64,000 bases of DNA from Prorocentrum cordatum. Lineage: Eukaryota > Sar > Dinophyceae > Prorocentrales > Prorocentraceae. Of the stretch, positions 1 to 10,800 are shown in pieces. The stretch covers positions 35,001 to 99,000 of the forward strand of contig CAUYUJ010017924.1 of NCBI GenBank assembly GCA_963575745.1. Direction: 5' to 3'. The position numbers were made by a program, and so were the translations under genes. Under the pieces are notes generated by a model. The model had not been told where the DNA came from, did no database searches, and was given only the letters and a program-made list of their open reading frames with translations. Position 1 is the first letter of the stretch. Every line of letters begins with the position of its first letter.

Positions 1-1174
1 AAACGGGGGTCAGCCAGGGCGCCAGACCTGCAGGATCCTGCTAAGACCCCCTCTGGCTGACCCGGGTTAGCTAACCGCTCGTGGCCGCGAGGCGGCCGCG
101 CGTATTGGCACACCCGGGTTTGCGAAGATCTGCGTTGCAGTTTTTTTTTCTTGCATTGCAGTTCTTGGTCTCCTGCTGACCCGGGTCTGGATTGACCCGG
201 GTCAGAAGATCCCCGAAATTGAGACCACGCGGGCTGTACACGCGCGCAAGCCGAATACACTCATCGTCCATCTCGCGGGCCACGCGCGCGAGCCTCCGCG
301 CGAGAAGCTCGAGCGCCCTGCCAGCATCAACAGCGCTCTAAGCATGTCAGCACCGACGTGTTCACCCACAGACGCAACCCAATGGCTTTATTTGCAACCA
401 AGGATGAACGCAGGCATTATGACGTTCTGCGCGCGTGTACCATCGTCATCAGCACCATCGGTATCGTCATCGCCAGCATCTTCAGTGCTACCGTCGTCCT
501 CATCATCATCATTGTCATTGTCGTCGTCATCATCACCACCGTCGGCATCACCGTCATCGTTGATGTCGCCCTTGTCAAATTCCGTACGCGCGCACTTCTT
601 CATCATCTCCACAAGCGCCATCGTCGCATTCATCGCTAGTGTTATCATGGCCACCGTTTTATTATTCATTGCCATCACCATCGTCGTCGTCGTCGTTATC
701 GCCCCCCTCCGTCGGTTTGAACGTTATATCGTAATTGGTGTTGTCGGCGCCCCGGTGAGTTGTGCCAACAAGTTGCGGGTGGGTGGGAGGGATGTTTGCA
801 CAAACGTTTGAGGCGGTGTCGTTCGGATGCGGGTTCATCACATTTAATTTACTCCATATCCACCGCGTATATGGCATCCGTCAAATTGTTACACATCGCC
901 TGCAACACATAATTAACCATTGAGACTTCAACCCTCACTGTCTGGGGGGGGCACGCGGGTAAACATAGGTTAGAGAGAGAGAGAGAGAGTCAGAGAGAGA
1001 GAGAGAGAATAGTCTCCCTGTGAGGTAACATTCAGGGAACCTCCTCGTACTCCTCCTTTCCTTTTTTCCCATCCTCCCTCATTTTTTTTTTTTTTTTTTT
1101 TTTTTTCTCTTTTCTCTCCTCCCTTTTTCTCGTTCTCTGGCCTTTTCCTCACTCCCTCCTCCCCCGTTCCAGAG
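1..1174. other. No gene seen; presumed RACK1 intron upstream of exon A
   Basis: I find no exon here. Positions 430-690 hold a degenerate TCATCA/TCGTC-rich tract, 970-1010 a GA microsatellite and 1081-1106 a poly-T run. The last 100 bases are strongly pyrimidine-rich and lead into the acceptor of RACK1 exon A. The N-terminal WD40 blade of RACK1 should lie upstream, but no match to it is visible. Confidence 0.5.
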
Positions 1175-1228
1175 GTGATGATCTGGGAGCTCACCCCAGA
1201 GGGCGAGTACGTCGGCTACGCCCGCAGG
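1175..1228 (+). CDS. RACK1: RACK1 exon A (partial gene; end of WD40 blade 1)
   Basis: Encodes VMIWELTPEGEYVGYARR, which matches the end of the first WD40 blade of RACK1 (family form: DKT-(I/V)-(I/M)-x-W-x-L ... Y...RAL-GH). RACK1 is a seven-bladed propeller bound to the head of the 40S ribosomal subunit, and it also scaffolds signalling kinases. The exon is preceded by a long pyrimidine tract and AG at 1173-1174 (another AG at 1171-1172 is possible). It is followed by GC at 1229-1230, a donor known in dinoflagellates. Joined to exon B it reads ...CGC AGG | GCC CTC TCC GGG CAC in frame, giving the expected ...RRALSGHS. The 54-nt exon is exactly 18 codons. The upstream exon that should encode ...SRDKT is not in the window. 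Confidence 0.85.
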
Positions 1229-1230
1229 GC

Positions 1231-1312
1231 CGCCCCCGCTCGCGACCCTGCCCCCTCTCTTCCCCTCCCCTCCCCTGCCTCCCTCGTCGCTTGCTCGCTC
1301 GCTCGTTGTCGG

Positions 1313-1349
<37 letters not shown>

Positions 1350-1934
1350 TCGTCGTCGTTTGCGTCGTCGTCGTCGTCGTTTGCGTCGTCGTCGTCCTTC
1401 TTCTCCTTACCCACCCTTTCCTCCTCCCCCTCCTCCTCCTCCCTCATGCCCTCCCTCCCTCCCTTTTCTTCCTCCTCCCTCCTGCCTCCTCAGGCCCGAA
1501 CCGTAGCCGCAGCCGTGTTGCCCCCTTCCGCTCACAGCTCACTCTCCGTTCCCGCTGGGGCCCTCGTGCGTCGTCCGCCTCTGGCAGGGCTCGGCCTCTG
1601 CCTCGATGGGTCGCCCCTGCGCCCTCTCCCGGCCGTCTGCTCGCGTCAGTTCGAGCAGAGGGTTCCCCCCGGCAGGCCTCGTGCTGCGCAAGCAGCTCAG
1701 GTCAGCCGATCCCCGTGCTCGCCGCCGCGGCCCTGGGATCGCCCGGGAGGGAGCCCGCGTGGTGCGAAGACGGTATCGAGAGGATCCGTGGATGGGCCAT
1801 GCCAGTGAAGAACGAGGCAAGTGCTCTGTTCGGTTGTGTGTTGCGCGACTCGCTCTTCGGCCGGGGATTGCTCCCAGAGTGCTTCGGAAGATCCAGCGAG
1901 CGCTCCCGAAAGCCCGAGGAGAGTGTGGAGGCCG
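1231..1934. repeat. Pyrimidine-rich and (GTC)n stretch, no gene seen
   Basis: A (GTC)n/(CGT)n microsatellite spans about 1317-1400. CT-rich sequence follows to about 1500, then GC-rich sequence without a recognisable product. Open frames here have arginine/valine/proline runs from the repeats and no family match. Confidence 0.5.
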
Positions 1935-2115
1935 CCCAAATGGGGTCGAAGTAAATGGGGTCAGAGGATGGCATCGCATCGCCGATGCATCGGCGACGTC
2001 AGCGATGCATCGGCGATGTCGGCGTGGAGGAAATAAGGCTTCACGTCGGGCTGCATCGCCGATGCATCGGTGATGCGGCCCGATCCACCGATTTTATCTA
2101 CTTCGACCCCGTCGT
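1935..2115. repeat. Foldback element, GATGCATCGGCGATG family, copy 1
   Basis: The core is repeated GATGCATCGGCGATG units. The ends are inverted: GGGGTCGAAGTA near 1940 against TACTTCGACCCC near 2100. Related copies are at 2277-2450 and 32900-33140. Confidence 0.65.
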
Positions 2116-2276
2116 GGCCGCCTGGCCCAAGAGGGTGCCAAGATGGCACGGGACTGCCCCAAGAGGGCCCCAGGCGGCGTCCAGGGGAGCCCGCGACGGC
2201 CCACGAACTCTCCCAAAACGGCCTCCAAGATAGCGCGGGAGATGTCCCAACTCAACAGGGCTGCAAGACTCCGGGC

Positions 2277-2450
2277 CTCCCAAATAGGATCTGGATAGAC
2301 GGTGTCGGAGGATCGCGCCGAGTCGCCGATGCATCGGCGATGCGGCCCAGTCTGAAACCCAGTTTTCCCCACGCCGACGGCGCCGATACGTCGCCCGCCG
2401 ATGCGTCGGCGATGCGAGACTGTTTACTGGGACTGCATTTGGGAGGCTTT
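2277..2450. repeat. Foldback element, GATGCATCGGCGATG family, copy 2
   Basis: Begins CCTCCCAAATAGGATC and ends with its inverted counterpart ...TGCATTTGGGAGG. Between them lie CGCCGATGCATCGGCGATGCGG-type units as in copy 1. Confidence 0.65.
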
Positions 2451-2595
2451 CTTCAAGAGACGGCTAGAGAGCTCAATGTGGTTGCAATTCTTGACGCTTC
2501 GCGCGTTCCCACCAGCCTATGCAGAAACTATGCCCAGGCGAGTAAGCTTGATCAGGGACGTTGGTCGGGATCAGCCCGAGCAGGCGCAGGAGTGA

Positions 2596-3024
2596 AACAT
2601 GAATTCTTGACGCTTCGCGTATCCCCACCAGCCCATCCAGAAACGACGCCCAGGCGAGTAGAGGTGATCATGGAAGCGGGGCAGCATACAGAGGAACAAG
2701 GGGCTGGGGAGGCCGTCGTACCCCAAGGGGGGGGGATGGAGGAGGAGTCGGAGGCGGAAGAGGAGGAGGATGATGAGGGTGGGGAGGGAGGAATGAGGAA
2801 GAGGAGGAGGAATAGGCGGATGATGATGTTGATTTTGATATTGATGATGCTGATGATGACGATGATGGTGGTGGTCTTGACGATGGTGATGGTGATGGTG
2901 ATGGTGATGGTGATGGTGATGGTGATGGTGATGGTGATGGTGATGGTGATGATGATGATGATGATGATGATGATGCTGATGATGATGATGATGATGATGA
3001 TGATGCTGATGCTGATGCTAATGC

Positions 3025-3060
<36 letters not shown>

Positions 3061-3662
3061 GGATGAGGATGGGGATGGTGATGATGAGGGGGAGGAGGAG
3101 GAGGATACGGGCGATCAGAAGAGTCAAAGGCCTCTTGAATGCCTCGCGGAGTCTCTTGGGATGTCTCTTGGGATACTCTTTGAGGTCTCTTGGGGCGTCT
3201 TGGGGGCCTCTTGGCGGTCCTGGGAGCTTCTTGGACCGTCTTGGGTGCCTCGGGGGAGCCTCTTGGGGCCTCTTGGGGCCTCTTGGGGGTATTTTGGGGG
3301 ACTCTTGGAGACCTCTTGGGGCCTCCTGGGCGCCTCTTGAGGCCCTCTTGGGGCGCTCTTGGGAGCCTTGGGAGCGCTCTTGGGGCCATCTTGGAGGTGA
3401 TCGATCAAAGGAAGGGGGTCCCTCAATTAGCACCCCCCCTCGAGAGCCTCTAAAATCTGCCAAAACCTTAGTAAAACCGATGATTTTGGCTTCCTCGCCG
3501 AGGCCGTTTTGGACGCTCCAACTACCAGCGAAACCTCCCGTCCAGGTCCAGGGGAGGGGGTTAGGGGGAGGGGTAAACCCCTCCCCGAAGGGGATGAAGG
3601 AGGTTGGAAGAGGAAACTCCCGGAACCACCTACGCCCAGAGGGCTGGTGGGATTCCTTCACG
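2596..3662. mobile_element. Non-autonomous 1.1-kb element with inverted ends, copy A
   Basis: The left end is GAATTCTTGACGCTTCGCG followed by ATCCCCACCAGCCC. The right end carries the inverted counterpart GGGCTGGTGGGATTCC. Near the right end is a conserved block with GGGGTAAACCCCTCCCC. The interior is low complexity: (GGTGAT)n/(GAT)n at 2818-3100 and an 11-bp CTCTTGGGGCC-type minisatellite at 3118-3400. A second left end (TTCTTGACGCTTCGCG) sits at about 2490, so this copy may be nested or partly duplicated. The same architecture interrupts LINE-1 at 8331-9568. I see no transposase, so it would depend on enzymes supplied elsewhere. Confidence 0.7.
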
Positions 3663-3679
3663 GATCTCTCGATATGGGA

Positions 3680-4165
3680 GATGCCACGCAATGTCAAGCA
3701 ATGCGAAGCAATGCAACGTAATGCCAAGCAATGCCGAACAATGCTAAGCAATGCCAAGCAATGCCAGGCAATGCCGAGCAACGCCAGACAACCCCAGACA
3801 ACGCCAGGCAATGTCATTCAATGCCAAGCAATGCTACGCAATGCAATGCAAAGCCAAGCAACGCCAAGCAGTCTGAGCACTGCCAGGCAATGCCAGAAAA
3901 TGCCAAGCAATGCCAGACAATGCCAGGCACTGCAATGATACACAGATTTTTGCTACGCAGAGTTACGCAAACCAATGCCAAGCAACGCACAGCAAGACAG
4001 CAAAGCAAATCAATGCCAGGCAATGCCAGGTACTGCCAGGCAATGCCAGGCACCGCCAGGCAATGCGTGGCAATGCCACGTAATGCCAGGCAGCGCCAGG
4101 CAGTACGAAGGACTGCCAAGCAAAGCAGTGTGCCAGGCAGTGCCAAGCAACGCAATCCGGTTGCT
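3680..4165. repeat. Minisatellite, about 10-bp AATGCCAGGC-type unit
   Basis: Around 45 degenerate tandem units of the form AATGCCA(A/G)GC. Every frame stays open over long stretches because the unit lacks frequent stops, so apparent proteins here are artefacts. Confidence 0.85.
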
Positions 4166-4569
4166 TTCTCAGGAAGCCTCCTCCCCCCCAAAGGGGGCGC
4201 CGCGCCGAGCTCACCTTTGTGCCTGGCCGCGGGCGGCGGGCCACCGTCGCCACACACACACAGACACACAGACGCACACCCACGCACACCCACGCACGCG
4301 CCCGAGAGGCTGGCCAGGGCTGGCGCTCGGGGTCCGAGGCGGGGTCTGAGCAGAGCATCGCCGCCCGGAGGAGCTGTGCTCCCGGGTGCCCTGACGCGTT
4401 GTGCTCCTGGGAGCCTGCCGCCGTGGCTAGTCACGGGGTGAAAATGGGCTCAGGGGAAGGGGGGGGAGCATGCTGCTTCGCACGAGCTCGATGCCAACTT
4501 GTATGGAAGATGACTTGGATTCGTCGGTGGAGCAGTCTTGTGCACTGACGTAGAAGCTATGCTACTTTC
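4166..4569. other. No gene seen
   Basis: GC-rich sequence with a short CACACA/GACACA microsatellite at about 4252-4300. Nothing else is recognised. Confidence 0.4.
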
Positions 4570-4574
4570 TCTTG

Positions 4575-4843
4575 CTAGGGGGGCAGCGTTACTGGGGGGG
4601 GACAGGCTCCGGGCCGGCGGGCTCCGAGGGGCTCCCTGGCCGAAGCCCTGCTCGCGCCAGGCAGGGGCTGGTCGAGAGCTCGGGGGCAACGCCAGGGGTC
4701 GACAGGCTCGGGCGGGGATGCGTCGACCCCCTAATCTGCCCATGCATCGCCGATAGGGGCCCGATTGCCCATCTAGACCAGGAACGGGCAGATTCGCTAC
4801 CGGGGGCCTATCGAGGACCCGTCGGCGATGCATCGCCGAGTAC
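4575..4843. repeat. Interspersed element, ATCGCCGATAGGGGCC family
   Basis: Shares the block CGGGGGCAACGCCAGGGGTC ... ATGCGTCGACCCCCTAAT ... ATCGCCGATAGGGGCCCGAT with a longer copy at about 36838-37110. Weaker copies are near 28905-29060 and 54010-54150. It abuts the start of LINE-1 ORF1, so it may be the insertion flank or part of the 5' end. Confidence 0.45.
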
Positions 4844-4845
4844 AG

Positions 4846-7800
4846 ATGGGCACCCGCACCACGCCGAAGGCTGGCCGTGCCGAGGCGCGGCCTTCAAAGC
4901 CCACCACCACGCGCCCTAGGCGTCAGAGGCGGCAGAGGGAGGACATCCCGATCGCCGCCAAGCTGCGCTCCCTGCCGTCCGTCGTGGACGGCAGCATGAA
5001 CGTCACGCAGACCCAGGTCATCTCCAAGCTTCGGGAGGTCATCTCGACCTTCACTCCGGGAGCATCGCCCTCGGCGCGGGACGCGCCCGAGGCTCCCCAA
5101 GAGAAAGAGCCGCCCCAGGTCAGGGCGCGTCTTTTTCAGGACCCCTGGGGACAGGCCAAGATCGTCACTTCCAGCGCGGTCCGGGCCTCCCTGGAGCAGT
5201 CCATCGAGCCCATGGTGATCCTGGCGGCCACCCGCGCGGAGTACGAGCAGTGCGAGCGCGCGAGGAAGGCCCTCGGGAACCGCCAGAACATCGCCTACGT
5301 CGTCTTGGACAGCAACGGCCCCGACTCGGTCCTCCTCGAGGGCCAGCGCGGCCCCCGCTCCGCCAAGGCCAACATCACCTACCTCAGCGAGTCCGCGCCG
5401 AAGTGTGCTGGGCTCCACGCGGCTATGAAGGACGACGAGCCCGTCCCAGACACCAAGCTGAAGCTGGTCAATTTTCGGATCACGATCTCCGCGGAGTTCG
5501 CCGACGAGGCCCCTCTTCCACGTCGCCTCTGCGGAGCCGCAGACCACCCCCGCCTTTGTCCTCGGGGACGTCCTCGCGGAGCGCGTGCTGCGTACCCGAG
5601 GTGCCATCGCCTACGACGCGGAGGTCACATGCATCGTCTCGACGACCGAGGCCAACCCTGCCGATTTCCGGACAGCAGTCCCACCGAGAGGTGCCTTCAT
5701 CATGCAGCAGGACGCCCCCATCGCCCCGCGATGGCTCTCCCGGAGGGCCGACGAGGAGGACGAGGAAGGCACCCGCAAGTACTACGACCGGGTCTGCCAG
5801 CTTGCCCAGCAGCGGCAGGGCCACATGTTGTACCGCCCTCACGGAAAAACCCAACTGGGAGTCGCTGGCGCGGCGGGGGTACATCCTGGAGAGGCTGATG
5901 CCATCAAATGGCATGTGCGGAATGCACCCGCACACATGGTCACTGCCCAAGAATTCACCACCTGGGCCACGGAACGCGGCTTCCAGAACGTCGCCAACGC
6001 AGCCAGAGCAGGCGCCCGTGCGTGGACCTTCTTCGGGGACACGCCGGCGGGCGTCGTAGCCACAGTCCACACCTTCAAGTCCGGAGCCGTCGTGTCCCGG
6101 GCTTTCTCGAAGAACGGCGCCCCCGCCAAGGCCGCCCGCCAAGCGACCAGCAAGGAGGCCCGCCAACGCTGGGGAGCTCCCAAGGCTTCGCCCCAGTACG
6201 ACGCCGCTGTCGCCCCCCCGCCTGCCGAGGAGAGGGCCGCCGCCCCCGCGGACGCCCCCTCGGGCGCCGCTGCCGCCGCCGCCGCCGCCGAGGGCGACCC
6301 TGCGGGCGGAGCTCGCAAAGCTGGGGCCGCCCCGCACGAGGCGGCGCCCCCGAACAAGCACGCCAAGGTCCCGGCTGGCCCGTCCGCCCCGCCTTTCACG
6401 AAATTTTTCAACGTCCGAGCCTGTGGCGGCGGTGGGGACTGCATGTACATCGCCGTCGCAAAGGGCCTGGCCGCCATCACGCCGTCCAAGAGCATCCCGA
6501 CCGCCGACGACTTCGAGCCCGGCGGCCGGCTCCAGGGCAATCTCCGCCTCGCTGCGCAGGAGGAGGCCCTCAAGAAGACGTTCAAGGCGACCACGGCGGA
6601 CGCCGACAAGATCGGCACTACAGGAACGCCTGCCTCCTCCCTGGCCGTCCGGCTGCTCGCAAAGCGGCTGAACGTCGACATCTACGTGTGGTCCCGTGCA
6701 CCGGGCGCGGAGCAGTGGGTGCTCTACGGCCGGGAGCGCGGCGGGAAACTACGGAAGAAAGAGCTGTGGTTGAAGTTGGAGGACCACCACTACGAGTGGC
6801 TCCAGCCGAAGCCGGACCAGCAGGAGACGACCGAGTACCGCCAGACCCTCGATTGCTGGCGCGAGAAGGCCCTGGGCTACCCGACCAGCGGCCTGCAGGG
6901 AAAGGGCCGCTCGCTCGATCCCGACGCCGCGTCCATCCTGGGCATTCCGGCCCCATCCAGCAGGGCCGCCTCAAGCCGCGCGCCGGCGCCGCGTCTCGAC
7001 CCCCAGGCCATGTCCATCCTGGGCATTCCCGCCCCTCCAAGCACGGCAGCCGCCAGCCGTGCCCCTACGCGCCGCCCCGCGGCTGCCTCCTCCAGGGGAG
7101 CCCGAAGCATCCTCGGCATCCCCGCCGACGACCCAGACGATGAGATGCCAGTTGCCTACGCCAAAGGCGACTACCTCAAGTGCCCCTGCGGCCAGTGGGC
7201 GCCACCCGCCCCCCCTGCCCACCTCTTGGGGAACCAAGCCTCAGCCTGGCAGTACAACAAGGCCACCGTCCACTGGCGGGAGTGCCAGGGTGCCGTCCCC
7301 CCCAGGCTGAAAGACCAGCCCGGCAGCGTCAGCCGCCGCGCCATTCAAGCAAGCTTCTGGGCCCGGCCTGCCTTTCGCGAGGCCCGCCGCGCGAAGCTTT
7401 TTGCAGCACGCTTGAAATGGAAGGCGGCCTTGCCGGCGAGCGTCCAGCCGGGTGCGTGCAGCCCCGATGAGCGTACGGTGTCCTCCAAGGTCCTCAAGGG
7501 CGGGGGCATCCAGCACCACTACACGTGTTCTACATGCAGCAAAAGTACTCACCTGACCCAGTTCAGGTACTACCCATGCAGGGCCCAGCCTGCCACCATG
7601 ACGCGCCTCTCCATGCTCACTGCGATGCGCGGAGAGGAGGCCGCCAACAGGGCCCACCAGGCGGAGAGTGCAAGCCGCAAGCGGTTTGCCAAGACCTACG
7701 CTACCAGGCGGAAGGAGCTTTACAAGATTCGCTACGCCGACCCCGAGCAGCGGAAAACGAAGCAGCTGAAGGACAAGATCCGCTTCGCGAAGTACCGCGC

Positions 7801-7892
7801 CGACCAGAAGCACATCGCCCCCCCAAAAGCGCCTGAGCCAGGAGCACCGCGCGGCGAAGATCGCCAAGAAGCGGCCCGCCGCGGCTCGCTGA
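4846..7892 (+). pseudogene. LINE-1 ORF1 with OTU-like cysteine protease domain (frameshifted)
   Basis: Starts at ATG 4846; the ATG at 4828 falls in a repeat family. About 220 codons read in one frame to near 5510, where a one-base change in a CCCC run switches frame. It then reads to a second shift in the C7/A4 run near 7830, ending at TGA 7890-7892. At about 6410-6810 is an OTU-like fold: nucleophile region GGGGDCMYIAVAKGL and a late HHYEWL supplying the likely catalytic His. OTU enzymes cleave ubiquitin-type linkages; the role in a retroelement is unknown. Next come three copies of (S)ILGIPA at about 6930-7130, a CPCGQW...H motif, a CSTCSKSTH...C zinc-ribbon-like motif near 7530, and a basic Lys/Arg-rich tail. 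Alanine-rich linkers flank the OTU part. Confidence 0.75.
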
Positions 7893-10800
7893 AGGTGCCC
7901 ACCTGCCGTAGACCCCCTGGACGGCGGGGGTGGCGAGAAGGGGACGACGGAGCTGCAGGTTGCCACCCTCAATGTCACGAGCCTCCGGGCGGACCGCTTG
8001 GAGGAGATCTTTACGTTTCCTGCGCTTCGTCACGCACATGTTTTATGTCTTCAGGAGGTCCGGCTAGCCTCCGCCAAGCCCGCGTGGGTCACCAGACTCG
8101 CGCTCAAGTATGGTTGGCGCGTGGTGTGCTCCACGCCTCCACCCAGGAACGCCAAGCGTGCCGTTCAGTAGGGCGGCGCTGCCATTTTCTGGCGCCCATC
8201 TCTTGGGCGTGTTGCTGTTCATCGAGCCGCTTCCCATCGTGAAGTTGCTATTCGTACCAAGCTGGGAGTTTTTACATCTGGGTATGGGCCAGCTGCAGTG
8301 CGCTCCGACCCCTGGACGGAGGAAGTCGTCAATTCTTTACGCTTCGCGTATCCCCACCAGCCCATCTCACAGCAGCAACTCTTGCGAAGCATGCCGTCAG
8401 TCGTGTTTTTTCAGGCGTATGTCCGCTTGGCCCCGCATATCTCCCCTGTTCCTCCTTCCTCCCGCCTCCTTGTACATCCTCCTTGTGGGGGGAGCGGGAG
8501 AAGGACGAGGCGGAGGAGGAGAGAGAGAAAGCGCTCCTCGTGATTTGAGTCGTTTGGGGTTTCTCGTCCTGGTGTGAGTCGTTCGGGCCCTTCTTCCTGG
8601 TGTGAGTCGTTCGGGCGCTTCGTGGTGTGAGTCGTTCGGGCTCTTCGTCCTGGTGTGAGTCGTTCGGGCTTCTCGTGGTGTGAGTTGTTCGGACCCCTCA
8701 TCTTGCGTGTGAGTCGTTCGGGCTCCTCCTCGTGGTGTGAGTCGTTCGGGCCGCTCGTCCTGGTGTGCGTCGCTCGGGCCCCTCCTGGTGTGTGAGTCGT
8801 TGGGGCCCCTCGTCCTGGGGTGAGTCGTTCGGGCTCCTCCTTGTTGGTGTGACTCGTTCGGGCTCCTCGTGGTGTGAGTCGTTCGGGGTCTTTCGTCCTG
8901 GTGTGAGTCGTTCGGGCTCCTCGTGGGGCCTCTTGGGGGCCTCTTGGAGCTCTTGGGGCGTCTGGGGGGCCTCTTGGGGGCCTCTTGGGGGCCTCTTGGG
9001 GGCCTCTTGGGGCCTCTTGGGGCCTCTTGGGGCCTCTTGGGGGCCTCGTGGGAGCCTCGAGGGGGCCTCTTGGGGCCTCTTGGGGGGCCTCTTGGGGGCC
9101 TCCTGGAGACCTCTTGGGAGCCTCCTGGGGGCCTCTTGGGGCTATCTTGGGGTCTCTGGCGACCTCCTCAGAAGCGCAAGTGAGCGCTGGCCCCTGAGAA
9201 GGACAAAATGAGCCCAAAACCTTCGTAAAATCAATGGTTCTGCTAAGAAGGACGAGGAACGCGGCCCCCTCAGAAGGCCAAAGTGGGGCCAAAACCGTAG
9301 TCAAATCAATGTTCTTTACTTCGACGACGAGTTCAGGGACCAAACTCCCTCCCCCCCCTCGGGGCCAGAATCCTCGTGAGGGTTGTCGTTTTTTGGCCTT
9401 CCCAAGAGTCGAAAAAAAAACCCTCCAACGACCCGCGGGGCGCCCCCTCCACGTCCAGGGGGAGGGGGTATGGGGAGGGGTAAACCCCTCCCCGAAGGGG
9501 AAGAAGGGGGGGTTGAGGACAGAGAGAGCTTTCTAAACCACTCACGCCCAAAGGGCTGGTGGGATTTCACATCCACCGTGGCTCGTGGTACTCCGCCGGT
9601 GCCGTGGTGCATCGCTGGCGACCTGAACTGGCGCCTCTCTTACGTCAGCGCGCTGCCGACGCACGCCGTCCTGTATGCCGCAACTACGCCTACGACCCTA
9701 GCAGGGACCTCTCCTACGCGAGCCGTGGGGGCCGGCATCGAGCTGAAGCTTGAGAGTGTCGCCTTCCTCCCGCTCATTCCTCATCACGGGCTGGTGATCT
9801 TCTCTGCGCAGGTCGCCGCCCCGTCGGCGCAGGCTACGCGAATGCGCCGCACTACACGGTTCACGCTCGACCCGGGGACCATCCTGCTGGTGAGCGACAC
9901 CGAGGAGCTGCAGAGCCACATGGATGCCACCCTGCCGGCCTGCCCAGCCGCCGCCCCTCTCCCGGAGAGGTGGGGGCGATGGCACGCCCGGGCCGAGGGG
10001 GCGCTGACGGCAGCTGCCCACCAAGGGTGGGTATTACAAGACGGGGCCGCTGAACGCCCCAAGGGATCCCTCCCTACCTCGCGCAGGGTGGCCACGACTC
10101 CGGCGGCGCGGCCCGCCGAGCCGATGGAGCTGGTACGCCTGAAACGCCTTGGTCGCCGCGTTGCCCACCAGCTCCGCGACCATGCAGACGAGCTCATCGC
10201 TGGCCCTCTTCTGCGCCAGTACGTGGACTCGGCCCTCCGGGGCCGGTTGACAGCTGGCCCGAAAGGCCGGCCGACACACGCAGAGGCACACGGCAAGATC
10301 TCGAAGGCCATCTCCGCGATCCAGCGGGACCTGCTCAGAGATCGCCGCTCCGAGTGGCGCCGCCTCTTCCAGCACTTCACGACGGACACGTGGAGGGCAG
10401 CCACTGCAGAGGTTCATGGGCCCTCCGAGTGTCCCAGTTTCAATGCCGAGGACATGACGGAGGAGTGGAAGCGAGTGTGGGTCCCGTCAGACCCCAACTA
10501 CGACGAGCAGAGGTGCGCGGCCAGGTGGGAACAGTACGCCGCGGAGGCGCACGAGCCCTTGCCGAAGACCGCCAACGCCTACGACGAGGAGTGGTGCCCC
10601 TCCTACGCCGACTTCCGGGTCGCCGTGCGCAAGGCCAAAGGCAGCGCAGGGTATGACGGTTGGCACTGTAGCGAGCTCGAGCTGATCTCCGAGCATTTCG
10701 AGTTCTTGCTTTTCGAACTCTACACGCTATGGCGGGACACCTGCGAGACCCTCCTGGTCGAGAGGCCCACCACCGAGCTCCAGCACTTCCTCTTCGCCTG

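Noticed and set aside
2070-3938. Plus-strand open frame of 622 codons
   Set aside because: Runs through three unrelated repeats (foldback, GAT array, CTCTTGGGG and AATGCCAGGC minisatellites). Product is poly-Met/Val and repeat peptide.
3680-4165. CRISPR-like array or repeat protein
   Set aside because: Units are contiguous 10-11-mers without spacers, in a eukaryotic nuclear context. It is a minisatellite.
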